A stretch of DNA of 64,000 nucleotides from Amaricoccus sp003258405 (GCF_043226085.1 NZ_CP171225.1:3596001-3660000); one strand, 5' to 3'. Counted from the stretch's first letter, positions 9,822 through 18,540 are shown. Program-made: numbers and translations. The notes: generated by a model from the sequence alone, not told the origin.

Positions 9822-10732
9822 AGATTGCGGCCGCGGCCTATCCGATTGATTGGCACAACCGTTGGAACGATTACGTCGGCAAGCTGCGGGTCTGGACCCG
9901 GACGGCACGGGATCAGGGCGCCGAACTGCTTGTCTTTCCCGAATATGCCTCCATGGAGCTTGCGAGCCTCGCCGAGGCGGAAATCGCGGGCGATCTCGCG
10001 CGATCCATCGAAGCTGTGCAGGCGCGCCTGCCGGACGTGGACAGTCTTCACGCCTCACTCGCGCGCGAGTTCGGTGTCCATATCTGCGCAGGGTCCGCGC
10101 CGGCCCGGCGGCCCGATCGTCTGCCTGCCAACCGGGCGCGCCTCTTCGCGCCGGACGGTTCGGTCGGTCATCAGGACAAGATGATCATGACGCGCTTCGA
10201 GCGCGAGGAATGGGGGATCGGTCACGGCGATGCCCTGCGCATCTTCGACACCGAGCTCGGCCGGATCGGCATCCTCATCTGCTACGACTCCGAATTTCCG
10301 TTGCTGGCGCGCAGGCTTGTCGAGGCCGGCGCGGAGATCCTCCTGGTGCCGAGTTGCACCGATACGATGCAGGGCTACTGGCGGGTGCGCATAGGCGCCA
10401 TGGCGCGGGCGCTCGAAGGCCAGTGCGTCGTGGTGCAGGCCCCGACGATCGGTGATGCCAAATGGCTCGCAGCGGCAGATGTGAATGTCGGCGCCGCGGC
10501 GATCTACGGTCCGCCCGACGGCGGATTTCCCGATGACGGCGTGATTGCCCAGGGCAAGGTCGGCGAGGCCGGGTGGGTCTATGCCGACGTGTCCCTCGAC
10601 GCCATCCGGGAGGTCCGTGAAACGGGTGCCGTCTTCAACATGAAGCATTGGCCGGAGCAGGATGAGCGGCCCGCGGAGGTCGAGACGGTTCGTCTCGGCG
10701 CGGCGGATGCCGACCAGGCGACGACAGGGTGA
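9818..10732 (+). CDS. Carbon-nitrogen hydrolase (nitrilase superfamily amidase)
   Basis: A 304-residue cytoplasmic enzyme with the complete nitrilase catalytic triad: Glu42 (LLVFPEYASMEL), Lys121 (GHQDKMIMTRFE) and Cys155 (GILICYDSEFP). It hydrolyses a C-N bond of an amide or nitrile; the exact substrate is unknown. It starts in an ATGA overlap with the GNAT gene and probably forms one transcript with it and the CodA-like gene. Context suggests breakdown of a nitrogen-rich compound, with the deaminase, acetyltransferase and amidase acting in sequence, but this order is inference. Confidence 0.9.
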   Translation: MKIAAAAYPIDWHNRWNDYVGKLRVWTRTARDQGAELLVFPEYASMELASLAEAEIAGDLARSIEAVQARLPDVDSLHASLAREFGVHICAGSAPARRPDRLPANRARLFAPDGSVGHQDKMIMTRFEREEWGIGHGDALRIFDTELGRIGILICYDSEFPLLARRLVEAGAEILLVPSCTDTMQGYWRVRIGAMARALEGQCVVVQAPTIGDAKWLAAADVNVGAAAIYGPPDGGFPDDGVIAQGKVGEAGWVYADVSLDAIREVRETGAVFNMKHWPEQDERPAEVETVRLGAADADQATTG

Positions 10733-10797
10733 TCCGTGAATGCGGGTGCCGTTCCGCCCGCCGCCAGGGCGGTCTTCACCATGATCGGTTGCGCCAC

Positions 10798-10826
10798 TTG
10801 AGAAATTAACCGTTCTGTCCTACATT
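10798..10826 (+). promoter_or_regulatory. Candidate sigma-70 promoter for rsfS-rlmH
   Basis: TTGAGA (10798-10803) and TACATT (10821-10826) are spaced by 17 bases in the AT-richer gap after the nitrilase gene. A start of transcription near 10833 would give a leader of about 40-60 bases before rsfS. Confidence 0.5.
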
Positions 10827-10897
10827 GAATAGGCCGGCGCCGGGCAGGAGCGGCGCGATGAACGGAGGAATCCGCGCTGTCTCAGCATACTACGGCG

Positions 10898-11287
10898 GTG
10901 GATACCGCCAACCCGGATGCGGTGTTTCACCCGATTCCGGAACAATCCAGTAGCACAGAGCTGCTGACCACGATCCAGGCCTCGCTCGACGACGACAAGG
11001 CCGAAGACGTGACGACGATTCCCCTCGCAGGAAAATCCGAGATGGCCGATCACATGGTGATCGCTACCGGCCGCTCGTCGCGTCAGGTCTCCGCGATTGC
11101 CGAGAAGCTCGCCGAGCGCCTGAAGCAGGAGCATGGTGTGACCGTGCGTACTGAAGGCAAGGAAGCCGGTGACTGGGTGCTCATCGATGCGGGCGACGTC
11201 ATCGTGCATCTGTTCCGGCCGGAAGTGCGCGATTTCTACCAGCTCGAGAAGATGTGGCAGCCGCCCAAGTCCGCAGACGCTCGCTGA
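10898..11287 (+). CDS. rsfS: Ribosomal silencing factor RsfS
   Basis: RsfS/Iojap family protein that binds uL14 of the large ribosomal subunit and blocks subunit joining when nutrients are scarce. The conserved core runs from LLTTIQASLDDDKAEDVTTI through MADHMVIATGRSSRQV to GDWVLIDAGDVIVHLF and FYQLEKMW. The annotated start is GTG 10898 (129 residues), but it has no good ribosome-binding site. A strong GGAGGA at 10864-10869 is ideally spaced for an in-frame CTG at 10877, which would add seven residues. Directly followed by rlmH, the usual alphaproteobacterial pair. Confidence 0.93.
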   Translation: MDTANPDAVFHPIPEQSSSTELLTTIQASLDDDKAEDVTTIPLAGKSEMADHMVIATGRSSRQVSAIAEKLAERLKQEHGVTVRTEGKEAGDWVLIDAGDVIVHLFRPEVRDFYQLEKMWQPPKSADAR

Positions 11288-11300
11288 TCCGGACGGGACC

Positions 11301-11771
11301 TTGCGCATAACACTGCTCGCGGTCGGGCGCCTTCGCGCCGGGCCGGAGAACGAGATGATTTCAGACTATCTTTCGCGCTTCGATCGGGCGGGGCGTGCGC
11401 TCGGGATTGGGCCTGTACAGGTGGTAGAGGTCGAGGCGAGAAAGGGCGGTGGCCAGGCCGAAGAGGCGCGCCTTCTGGCATCGGCCCTTCCGAAGGGCGC
11501 CGTTACCGCGGTGCTGGACGAGCGCGGCCGCACTCTCTCCTCTCCCGATTTCGCCGACACCCTGCGCCGCTGGGCGGATACCGGTGTGCGCGATCTTGCG
11601 CTCGTCATTGGTGGCGCGGATGGCCTCACGCGGGAATTTCGCGATGCAGCGGATTTCAGGCTGTCTCTCGGGCCGATGGTCTGGCCGCACATGCTTGTGC
11701 GTGTGATGGTGAGTGAACAACTTTACCGTGCAGTATCGATCCTCGCCGGCGCGCCCTATCACCGGGCGTGA
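11301..11771 (+). CDS. rlmH: 23S rRNA (pseudouridine1915-N3)-methyltransferase RlmH
   Basis: A small SPOUT-class methyltransferase of 156 residues (the E. coli protein has 155) that methylates pseudouridine 1915 in helix 69 of 23S rRNA using S-adenosylmethionine. Diagnostic segments are the N-terminal ITLLAVGRLRAGPE, the SAM-binding knot with VIGGADGL, and the C-terminal LGPMVWPHMLVRVMVSEQLY and AGAPYHRA. The start is TTG 11301, giving the standard family N-terminus 13 bases after the rsfS stop. Confidence 0.95.
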   Translation: MRITLLAVGRLRAGPENEMISDYLSRFDRAGRALGIGPVQVVEVEARKGGGQAEEARLLASALPKGAVTAVLDERGRTLSSPDFADTLRRWADTGVRDLALVIGGADGLTREFRDAADFRLSLGPMVWPHMLVRVMVSEQLYRAVSILAGAPYHRA

Positions 11772-11839
11772 ATTTGGTTCCATTTATTGGAGAGCAATAC
11801 TTTGTGACCCCGTATTCAGGGTTGCAGGCGCATCCATGA

Positions 11840-11868
11840 TTGACCCATCAGGTCAGCGTGCTTAACCT
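11840..11868 (+). promoter_or_regulatory. Candidate promoter for the small gene at 11923
   Basis: TTGACC (11840-11845), 17 bases, then TAACCT (11863-11868). It lies in the 150-base gap after rlmH and would give a leader of about 45 bases to the ATG at 11923. Confidence 0.35.
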
Positions 11869-11922
11869 TTCCCGCAATACAGACCGGGCCATTTGAGACT
11901 CGGCGGATGCGTGGAGGAAGCT

Positions 11923-12144
11923 ATGGACATCGAAGTCGAAGACCGCTTTTTCACGACACTCAATGCGATTGTCTCTGCAAGGCTTGGAGCGGAGCATCCA
12001 TGCTCTGCTGCCGTTGCGAAGGCCGCTCGCGATCCGAGTGTTTCAGTGGTGCGGGAAGCCCATCAGGAACTCAACGCCCTCGATACCGGGGTGCGGGTTG
12101 AAATCATGACGGAGCTTCAGAGCTGGATGGAACCCGCCGCCTGA
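11923..12144 (+). CDS. Small hypothetical protein (73 residues)
   Basis: Not recognised. The ATG at 11923 has GGAGG about six bases upstream, and the reading frame shows ordinary acidic/helical composition (MDIEVEDRFFTTLNAI at the start, ELQSWMEPAA at the end). There is no signal peptide, membrane segment or metal motif. A candidate promoter lies upstream and an inverted repeat downstream, so it may be a single-gene unit. It is probably a real cytoplasmic protein; function unknown. Confidence 0.55.
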   Translation: MDIEVEDRFFTTLNAIVSARLGAEHPCSAAVAKAARDPSVSVVREAHQELNALDTGVRVEIMTELQSWMEPAA

Positions 12145-12445
12145 GTGCAGCGGAAGAGCTGAATGCAGTTTGCGGTCTGTTGACCGCCGGGGGTTTGCGG
12201 GCTTTTGGGAACAGCTATCCGTGGCTTGAGAGCGGGTCTCTCCCGTCACGCGGCCGGATCTCTCTGAACTATCATCGCTGTTTTGCGGCTGGTGGCGTGA
12301 TCCTATCTGTTCCGCCACTGATGCGATCGACCGGCAGCCGGTCTCTCCGTTCACTTGCGTGACGATCCGGGCCGAAGCCACTCCGACCCGGATCAATTTC
12401 TCTCCCAGGCGGACGCCATCATGAGCGCCCGCCCGGCAGATCCTC
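12145..12445. other. Gap with an inverted repeat between a small gene and the sulfatase gene
   Basis: A 301-base convergent gap. The only structure seen is a perfect 8-bp inverted repeat, GATCCGGG (12364-12371) and CCCGGATC (12387-12394), with a 15-base loop, followed on the plus strand by AATTTCTCT. It may terminate transcription from the plus strand; T-richness is weak. No convincing gene is present in the rest. Confidence 0.4.
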
Positions 12446-14947
12446 TCAGTCGCTGGCCTTCTGCATGGCCGCCTCGAGCTTCGCCTTGTCGGCGTCGGAA
12501 AGCTGCGGCCGATCGACATTGATCGTGAGCTTGTCGAGCTTGGCCGTCAGTGCGAAGGGCGGCTTGTAGTCGGCATCGTTGACGCCGGTCAGCGTGTCGG
12601 AGCCGATATCGAAGGACTCGTCCCACTGCAGGATCATCGGCAGGGTCTTGTCCATCTTCTGGCTTTGCACTTCCTTGCCGTCCACCTTGAGCGTTCCGGT
12701 GCCACCGCGTCCAACGCCATCGAAGTCGTTGAAGGCCAGCGTGCCGGCCCCCAGACCGTCATAGGTGAAGTCGAACTCGAGGGTATGCTTGCCCGGCGCC
12801 AGAGCCTCGGTGCCTTCCCACTTGATCCGCTTCAGGTCGACCATGTTCCACAGGAACACCGGCTTGCCTTCGAGCAGGTAGAAGCCATAGCCGCCGAACC
12901 GGCCGCCGGAGGTCAGGATCATGCCCTCGGCCCCGCCTTCGGGAACCTCGATATCGGCCGTGATGGTGTAGGAGGTGTTCAGCAGCAGGGGCGAGTCGCC
13001 CTGCGGCAGCCCGACCATCGGCCTGGTGTAGACGAACTCGGTCCGGCCCGCGGTGATGTTCGGACGCGGGGCGACGATGCGTGCCGCAACCGAGGCATCG
13101 AGCGGGAAGACCTGATACTTCTCGGCTTCCTTGATGAAGAGTTCCTTCATCTCCGCAACCTTCTCGGGATGCTCTGCGGCGATGTCGTCCGTCTGGTTCA
13201 TGTTGGTGTTGAGATCGTAGAGCTGAAGCACCTGATTGTTCAGCGGGTCGGGGTTGGCCGGGCCGAATGCCTGCCAGGGCGCGCGGTTGACCTTGGTGCT
13301 GAGCAGCCAGCCGTCATTGTAGAGCGCCCACTGACCCATCATCTCGAAATACTGGGTGTGGTGATGCGACGGCTCCTCGGCGTTCTCCTTGGGGAAGGTA
13401 TAGGCAAAGCTCGTGCCCTCGATCGGCGCCTGCTTGACCCCATCGACCTCTTCCGGCGCCGGGATGCCGGAGACCTCGAGGATCGTCGGCACGACATCGA
13501 TCACGTGCATGAACTGCTCGCGCCGGCCCCCCTTGTCGGTGATGACATTCGGCCAGGAGATGACCATGTTCTGCCGGATGCCGCCGAGACGCGAGGCATT
13601 CTGCTTGAACCAGTCGAACGGCGTGTCGAAGGCCCAGGACCAGCCCGCCGACATGTGGTTGTAGGTCTCCTCGGTGCCCCAGACGTCGTACCATTTCATC
13701 TGGACGTCGGCCGGGATCTCGTTCAGGCCGTTGAAGAAGGCGACCTCGTTCGGTGTGCCGAGCGGGCCACCCTCGGCGCTCGTGCCGTTGTCGCCGTTGA
13801 TGTAGATGACGAGCGTGTTGTCGAGTTCGCCGATGTCGTCGACCGCCTGGATGACGCGACCGATCTCGTGGTCGGAATAGGCGGCATAGGCGGCGAAGAC
13901 GTTGACCTGGCGGATGAAGAGCTTCTTCTCGGTGTCGCTGAGCTCATCCCAGGGTTTGAGGACTTCGTTCGGCCAGGGTGTCAGGGTCGCATCCTCGGGC
14001 ACCAGACCCATCTTCTTCTGGTTCTCGAAGATCGTCGCGCGCAGCGCCTCGTAGCCATCGTCGAAGAGATGCATCGCCTCGATCTTCTCGACCCATTCCT
14101 TGGTCGGGTGATGCGGGGCGTGGGTGGCGCCGGGGGCGTATTTGACGAGGAAAGGCTTGCTCGGATCGATCTGGTGCATCCGGGTGATCCAGTCGATCGC
14201 ATCATCCGCCATGCCGGTGATGAGGTTCCACTCTCCTTCCTGCCCGTCGAACGGATAGATCTGGGTCGTGTTGCGGAAGAGGTTCGGCTGCCACTGGTTG
14301 GCGTCCCCACCGACGAAGCCGTAGAAATACTCGAAGCCCAAGCCGGTCGGCCACTGGCTGAAGGGCCCGGACTGGCTGGCCTGGAAGGCCGGCGTGTTGT
14401 GATCCTTGCCGAACCAGGCGGTATTGTAGCCGTTGTCGAGCAGGATGCGGCCGATCGTCGCCTTGTCCTCGGAAATGATGCTGTTGTAGCCGGGATATCC
14501 GGTCGACTGTTCGGAAATGACGCCGAACCCGGCCGAATGGTGGTTCCGGCCGGTGATCAGCGCGGCGCGGGTGGGCGAGCAGAGCGCGGTCGAGTGAATG
14601 TTGGTGTAGCTCAGGCCTTCCTGCGCCAGAGCATCCATCGTCTCGGTGGGAATGACGCCGCCGAAGGTGCTCGGCACGGCAAAGCCCGCATCGTCCGTGA
14701 TGATGAGAAGGACGTTCGGGGCGTCCTTCGGTGGCACGACGCGCGGCGACCACCAGGGTGTCGAATGCAGGGCGTCCCGCTCGATCTTGCCGCCGAAGGG
14801 CAAGGGCGGCGGCGGGAGCTGCGCCCCGTCGAGGGTTCGGGTTGCATCGGGGGATCCCGCCGCTGCTTCGGCTGAAGCCGGTACGGGCATCTGCCCGAAC
14901 AGGACAACTCCGGCAAACAGGGCGACGAACCCGTTCAAAGTGCGCAT
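12446..14947 (-). CDS. Secreted type I arylsulfatase
   Basis: Hydrolyses sulfate esters in the periplasm. It has 833 residues with a signal peptide (MRTLNGFVALFAGVV...ASAEA, about 1-27). The sulfatase signature CSPTR has Cys123, the residue converted to formylglycine, and Arg127. Metal ligands include Asp85-Asp86 (LIITDDAGF), and TGRNHHSAGFG follows. The last 170 or so residues form a beta-rich extra domain ending with a charged helix. The ATG at 14947 is chosen because GGAGG lies seven bases upstream and the signal peptide then begins correctly. A formylglycine-generating enzyme gene is not in this window. The AraC-type gene upstream on the same strand is the likely regulator. Confidence 0.92.
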   Translation of the reverse strand: MRTLNGFVALFAGVVLFGQMPVPASAEAAAGSPDATRTLDGAQLPPPPLPFGGKIERDALHSTPWWSPRVVPPKDAPNVLLIITDDAGFAVPSTFGGVIPTETMDALAQEGLSYTNIHSTALCSPTRAALITGRNHHSAGFGVISEQSTGYPGYNSIISEDKATIGRILLDNGYNTAWFGKDHNTPAFQASQSGPFSQWPTGLGFEYFYGFVGGDANQWQPNLFRNTTQIYPFDGQEGEWNLITGMADDAIDWITRMHQIDPSKPFLVKYAPGATHAPHHPTKEWVEKIEAMHLFDDGYEALRATIFENQKKMGLVPEDATLTPWPNEVLKPWDELSDTEKKLFIRQVNVFAAYAAYSDHEIGRVIQAVDDIGELDNTLVIYINGDNGTSAEGGPLGTPNEVAFFNGLNEIPADVQMKWYDVWGTEETYNHMSAGWSWAFDTPFDWFKQNASRLGGIRQNMVISWPNVITDKGGRREQFMHVIDVVPTILEVSGIPAPEEVDGVKQAPIEGTSFAYTFPKENAEEPSHHHTQYFEMMGQWALYNDGWLLSTKVNRAPWQAFGPANPDPLNNQVLQLYDLNTNMNQTDDIAAEHPEKVAEMKELFIKEAEKYQVFPLDASVAARIVAPRPNITAGRTEFVYTRPMVGLPQGDSPLLLNTSYTITADIEVPEGGAEGMILTSGGRFGGYGFYLLEGKPVFLWNMVDLKRIKWEGTEALAPGKHTLEFDFTYDGLGAGTLAFNDFDGVGRGGTGTLKVDGKEVQSQKMDKTLPMILQWDESFDIGSDTLTGVNDADYKPPFALTAKLDKLTINVDRPQLSDADKAKLEAAMQKASD

Positions 14948-15190
14948 AGTAGAGCCTCCACAAGCCGTGGTGTTCCGGCGAAGACAGGCGGGTTGGCCGG
15001 AGGACAGGCGAAGCCAAAAGAGCCGCGCTCCGTTGTATTCAAGACGAATTGACCCAATAACCACGCTCCGGAAAGTCGCCGGGCGCCCGCTCATCTTCTT
15101 CAGAATCGAACTCTTTGTAGTCACGGCAGAGTGAGCGCCGAAGCGGAAATTCGCTCATGCTTATCCTTCCGCGCCAAAAAGTGCGGGGGC

Positions 15191-16264
15191 TTACCCAAGC
15201 GAATCCGTAGCAGATTCAGCGGCCGTGCCCTGGCGCGGCCGGCTCGAGGCGGCATGCTGGCCCGTCATGCGAAAGGTCCGCGGCGATTGGCCCGTCCAGC
15301 GCCGGACGGCACGGGTGAAGGCCGACGGGTTCGTGTAGCCCAAGGCGGCTGCCAGCTCCGAAAGGTTGGAGTCTCCTGCCTCAAGCCTCTCCAGCGCGAT
15401 CCGGCGCCGGGTTCTGTCGATCAGGTCGGAAACGCTGGTGTCTTCATCCTCGAGGCGGCGCTGGAGCGTTCTGGTCGTCATTCCGGCGCATTTCGCCAGA
15501 AGGTCGGCGGTGATCCTCGCCTCCGGGAGCATGCTCATGATCGTGACCTCGAGCGAGTCGGCAAGAATGCCGCGTTCCCGCAACCTTGCCCAATCGGTCG
15601 TGAGGGATATCTTGTCGCTGTCGGAGAGCTCGAAGGCAGGGAGCCTGGCCTGGGCCACCGCGCGCGGAACCTGCAGGGAAAGTCTCGGTGCGGATGCGGC
15701 CTCCAGCCTGTCTCCGAGCCAGGGCCGGAGATGCGCCAGCCCGGCTTCGGGATGCGGCACCAGGGAATAGGTGATGCCGCAAGGTCCGGGGGTCCGCGCC
15801 AGCCGGCAGATGCTGTGAAGCAAGGCCGCCACATACTGCTCGATCAGATGCAGGGTGGTGGCATCGAAGTCGAAATGCCAGAACTCGCAGACCGTCACCC
15901 AGTCGGCGTGCTCCTCGACCGTGAGCACCTCATGCGAGCAGTGCCGGGGCATGTGCCGGCTCACGCGCGTGAAGGCATCGTAGAGCGTCTCCGCCGTCAG
16001 GGCGACAAGGCCGAGATTGGCGAGCTCCACGACGCTGGTTTCGGTCACCACCCGGCAGCCGATGTCCATGCCTTCCGTGTCCGCCTGCTGGCGGATGAAG
16101 TCGAGCAGGAGGAGCAGGGGGGCCGGGGAGTTCGGCTCTTCGAGATCGAGGAACGCGAGGCCCGCCGCCTCGAGCCGCTGCGTGACGGGCCGGCCGTTCT
16201 CACGCAGCCAGCGCACCCAGGGCACGAGTGCTGCCGTGCGGATCAGGGGAACCGTCTGCGCCAT
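15191..16264 (-). CDS. AraC family transcriptional regulator (arabinose-binding-like N-terminal domain)
   Basis: A 357-residue regulator. The N-terminal two thirds resembles the AraC-type ligand domain found in OruR/VirS-like regulators, and the C-terminal 100 residues carry two helix-turn-helix motifs (LLAKCAGMTTRTLQRRLED and LSELAAALGYTNPSAFTRA, then FRRWTG-like RAVRRWTGQSPRTFR). The start at ATG 16264 removes an upstream stretch without protein character. It sits 243 bases upstream of the sulfatase gene on the same strand, so it may control sulfatase expression. A nested inverted repeat about 130-160 bases upstream may be its own operator. Confidence 0.85.
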   Translation of the reverse strand: MAQTVPLIRTAALVPWVRWLRENGRPVTQRLEAAGLAFLDLEEPNSPAPLLLLLDFIRQQADTEGMDIGCRVVTETSVVELANLGLVALTAETLYDAFTRVSRHMPRHCSHEVLTVEEHADWVTVCEFWHFDFDATTLHLIEQYVAALLHSICRLARTPGPCGITYSLVPHPEAGLAHLRPWLGDRLEAASAPRLSLQVPRAVAQARLPAFELSDSDKISLTTDWARLRERGILADSLEVTIMSMLPEARITADLLAKCAGMTTRTLQRRLEDEDTSVSDLIDRTRRRIALERLEAGDSNLSELAAALGYTNPSAFTRAVRRWTGQSPRTFRMTGQHAASSRPRQGTAAESATDSLG

Positions 16265-16393
16265 CACCGAATATCCGCTGGTTGCTTGCCCGACCAAGTC
16301 TAGTGGGGCGAATCGCCACCGACAATGATCTTCGGCAATTCGGAACCGACAACGAGCCGGGCCGGATCGAGCGTAACGGGGGGGGACCCGGGC

Positions 16394-16422
16394 GGTGAAA
16401 CCGGAGCTTTTCACCGTGAAAA
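16394..16422. promoter_or_regulatory. Nested inverted repeats, putative operator upstream of the AraC-type gene
   Basis: TTTTCAC (16408-16414) and GTGAAAA (16416-16422) form a 15-base perfect palindrome around one base. A third half-site, GGTGAAA (16394-16400), is inverted with respect to the middle TTTCACC. An AT-rich stretch (16420-16469) follows. The arrangement of three alternating half-sites looks like a protein-binding site rather than a terminator. Confidence 0.4.
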
Positions 16423-16466
16423 CTCAAAAATCGCATTGAAATCGTTGAATTTTCCTAGTTAATATA

Positions 16467-17879
16467 TCATGAATGCCGCCGAATTGCCGGGCTGGCCTCG
16501 GCGCGCGGCACTTCGAGGCGCACGCTGGTGCCCCGCGCGACGCTCTCCAGCCGCACGCTGCCCCGGTGCTTGCGCATCACCTGCTCGACGATCGCGAGAC
16601 CGAGGCCGGTACCCTCGCCGCTCTGCAGCTGCGAGAAACGGCGGAACGCGGTCTCGGCCTCGTCGAGCGGAATGCCCACGCCGTCGTCCTGCACGGTGAC
16701 GGAGATCACCGCGCCCTCCAGGGCCGTTCGCACCACAATTCGGGTCATCGTCTCGCCCCCATGCCGCAAGGCGTTCTCGACGAGGTTGGTGAAGGCCTCT
16801 CCGAGGAGCGTCGGGTCGCCGTCCATCATCAGGGGCTGCGCGGAGCGGTCCAGCGAAAACTCGAGATCGCGGGAGAGCACGGCAGGGGCGAGCCCCTGGC
16901 AGACTTCCTCAACGACGGTGTTGAGGTCGAACCGCGTCACGGCCCCCCCGTCGCCGTAGCGCAGGCGTTCGAGTTGCAGCAACTGGTTCGCGAGCCGCGC
17001 CGAGGCGCGCGCGGCGGCGATGAGCTCGGTCTGACGGGCGGCGCGCTCGGCCTCGTTCCGGACATCGGGGAGGGTCTCCGCGAGAGCGAGGAGTGCTGCG
17101 GCGGGGTTGCGCAACTGGTGTGCCGCATCGGATATGAAGGCCTGATGCGCCTCGATGCTGTCCTGGACCTGCCCGAACAGACGGTTGAGCGTGGAGACCA
17201 CCCCGGCGACCTCCTTTGGCACCGGGCGCCGGATCTGCCCGAGATCATCGGGGGAGCGCTTGTGGATCGCTTCCTGCAGATCGTTGAGCGGCCTGAGGCC
17301 GATCTGGACGCCGAACCAGATCACCAGAGCCAGCGCGCTCATCAGGCCCGCCATGAGCGCGATCGCCCGCCAGGCCAGCTCCCGGGCAAAGGCATTCCGG
17401 TCGCTGACCCGCTGCCAGACGGTCACGACCGACACTCCCGAGAGGTTGCCGATGGTGCGGTCCTCGCTCATGCGCAGGACGCGCATTTCCTCGCCCCGGT
17501 AGGTGGCCATGTAGTAGCTGGGCAGGTCGCGGCTCAGGGGCTCGGCGGCGCGCGGGGGGTAGGCGTATCCCGTCACGTAATAGCCACCCGGCCCCGTGAC
17601 ATGGTAGAAGACCTCGCCGCCGCCCGCGTCGGAAATGAAGTTCCGGGTGCTCGACGACAGGGCATCGCCCGCCGAAATGGCGACATCGCGCGAAATCGCC
17701 AGCGCGGCGGCCAGGAGGCTGCGGTCGAACAGCTCTTCGGAGGTCTTTTGCGCCGCCTGGAACCGCCACAGGCCAAGCAGAACGGCCACGACCAGAAGCG
17801 GCGGCAAGATCACCAGGAACAGCCGCAGCCGGAGCGACATGGCCCTGCGGTGCAGGGTCTTACGCGGTGTATGCGCCAT
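16467..17879 (-). CDS. tctE: Sensor histidine kinase, TctE type
   Basis: A 470-residue inner-membrane kinase. TM1 is at about 17-38, a periplasmic sensor of about 130 residues of the two-component sensor N-terminal type follows, and TM2 is at about 172-192, then HAMP and HisKA with His254 (DAAHQLRNP). ATPase motifs are NLVENALRHGG, DDGVGIP and GTGLGLAI. Known TctDE systems sense external tricarboxylates and activate the tct uptake genes. Its start overlaps the end of the response regulator gene by 20 bases; a second in-frame ATG at 17840 would remove that overlap. Its location next to tctC and tctA supports the tricarboxylate role. Confidence 0.88.
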   Translation of the reverse strand: MAHTPRKTLHRRAMSLRLRLFLVILPPLLVVAVLLGLWRFQAAQKTSEELFDRSLLAAALAISRDVAISAGDALSSSTRNFISDAGGGEVFYHVTGPGGYYVTGYAYPPRAAEPLSRDLPSYYMATYRGEEMRVLRMSEDRTIGNLSGVSVVTVWQRVSDRNAFARELAWRAIALMAGLMSALALVIWFGVQIGLRPLNDLQEAIHKRSPDDLGQIRRPVPKEVAGVVSTLNRLFGQVQDSIEAHQAFISDAAHQLRNPAAALLALAETLPDVRNEAERAARQTELIAAARASARLANQLLQLERLRYGDGGAVTRFDLNTVVEEVCQGLAPAVLSRDLEFSLDRSAQPLMMDGDPTLLGEAFTNLVENALRHGGETMTRIVVRTALEGAVISVTVQDDGVGIPLDEAETAFRRFSQLQSGEGTGLGLAIVEQVMRKHRGSVRLESVARGTSVRLEVPRAEASPAIRRHS

Positions 17880-18540
17880 CGACTTCCAGCATGTAGCCCA
17901 GGCCGCGCGCGGTCTTTATCCGGATCCCGAAGGGTTCGAGCCGCTTTCGCAGGCGGGAGACATGCGGCTCGATCGCGCTGTCGTCGGCGTCCGAGCCGAT
18001 GCCGTAGACATGGCTGATGAGCTGCGACTTGGAGACGAGGCGGCCCCGCCGCTCCAGAAGGCATTCCAGCGTGGCGATCTCCTTGCGCGGGATATCCAGC
18101 GGCTGGTCGTCCTGCAGGAGCTGCCGGCCGGAGCGGTCGAACACCAGGGGGCCCAGCGTATCGCGCGCGGCGAACTCGAGGTTCTTGCGCCGCGCCATCG
18201 CCCGCAGGCGCGCCTCGAGCTCGTCCATCTCGAAGGGTTTCGTCAGGTAATCATCCGCCCCGGCGTCCAGACCGGCCACGCGCTCCGCCGTCTCCGAGCG
18301 CGCGGTCAGCAGGATGACCGGCGTTCCGTCGCCGCGGCGCCGCAGGGCCCGGAGCACCTCGATCCCGTCCATGTGCGGAAGGTTGAGGTCCAGCACGACG
18401 AGATCCGCGCCTTCCTGGGCGAGGAAGGTATCGGCCTCCGCGCCGTCATGGAGCAGGTCCACCGAGTGGCCCCGGTCCCGCAGGCGGAACGCAATTCCGT
18501 GGGCCAGGGCCTCGTTGTCTTCGACGACGGCGATACGCAT
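17860..18540 (-). CDS. tctD: OmpR-family response regulator, TctD type
   Basis: A 226-residue response regulator. The receiver domain has the acidic pair in MRIAVVEDNE and phospho-acceptor Asp51 (LVVLDLNLPHMDG). The C-terminal winged helix (about 130-222) ends in IRTVRGLGYML-like KTARGLGYMLEVDGA. It is the first gene of a two-gene unit with the kinase and is divergent from tctC across a 150-base gap. By analogy with other TctD proteins it should activate tctC and the downstream genes; a direct repeat in the shared gap is a candidate binding site. Confidence 0.9.
   Translation of the reverse strand: MRIAVVEDNEALAHGIAFRLRDRGHSVDLLHDGAEADTFLAQEGADLVVLDLNLPHMDGIEVLRALRRRGDGTPVILLTARSETAERVAGLDAGADDYLTKPFEMDELEARLRAMARRKNLEFAARDTLGPLVFDRSGRQLLQDDQPLDIPRKEIATLECLLERRGRLVSKSQLISHVYGIGSDADDSAIEPHVSRLRKRLEPFGIRIKTARGLGYMLEVDGAYTA

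Noticed and set aside
12665..14875. 736-codon plus-strand frame opposite the sulfatase gene
   Set aside because: Antisense to a gene with signal peptide and active-site motif; no domain or start signal of its own.
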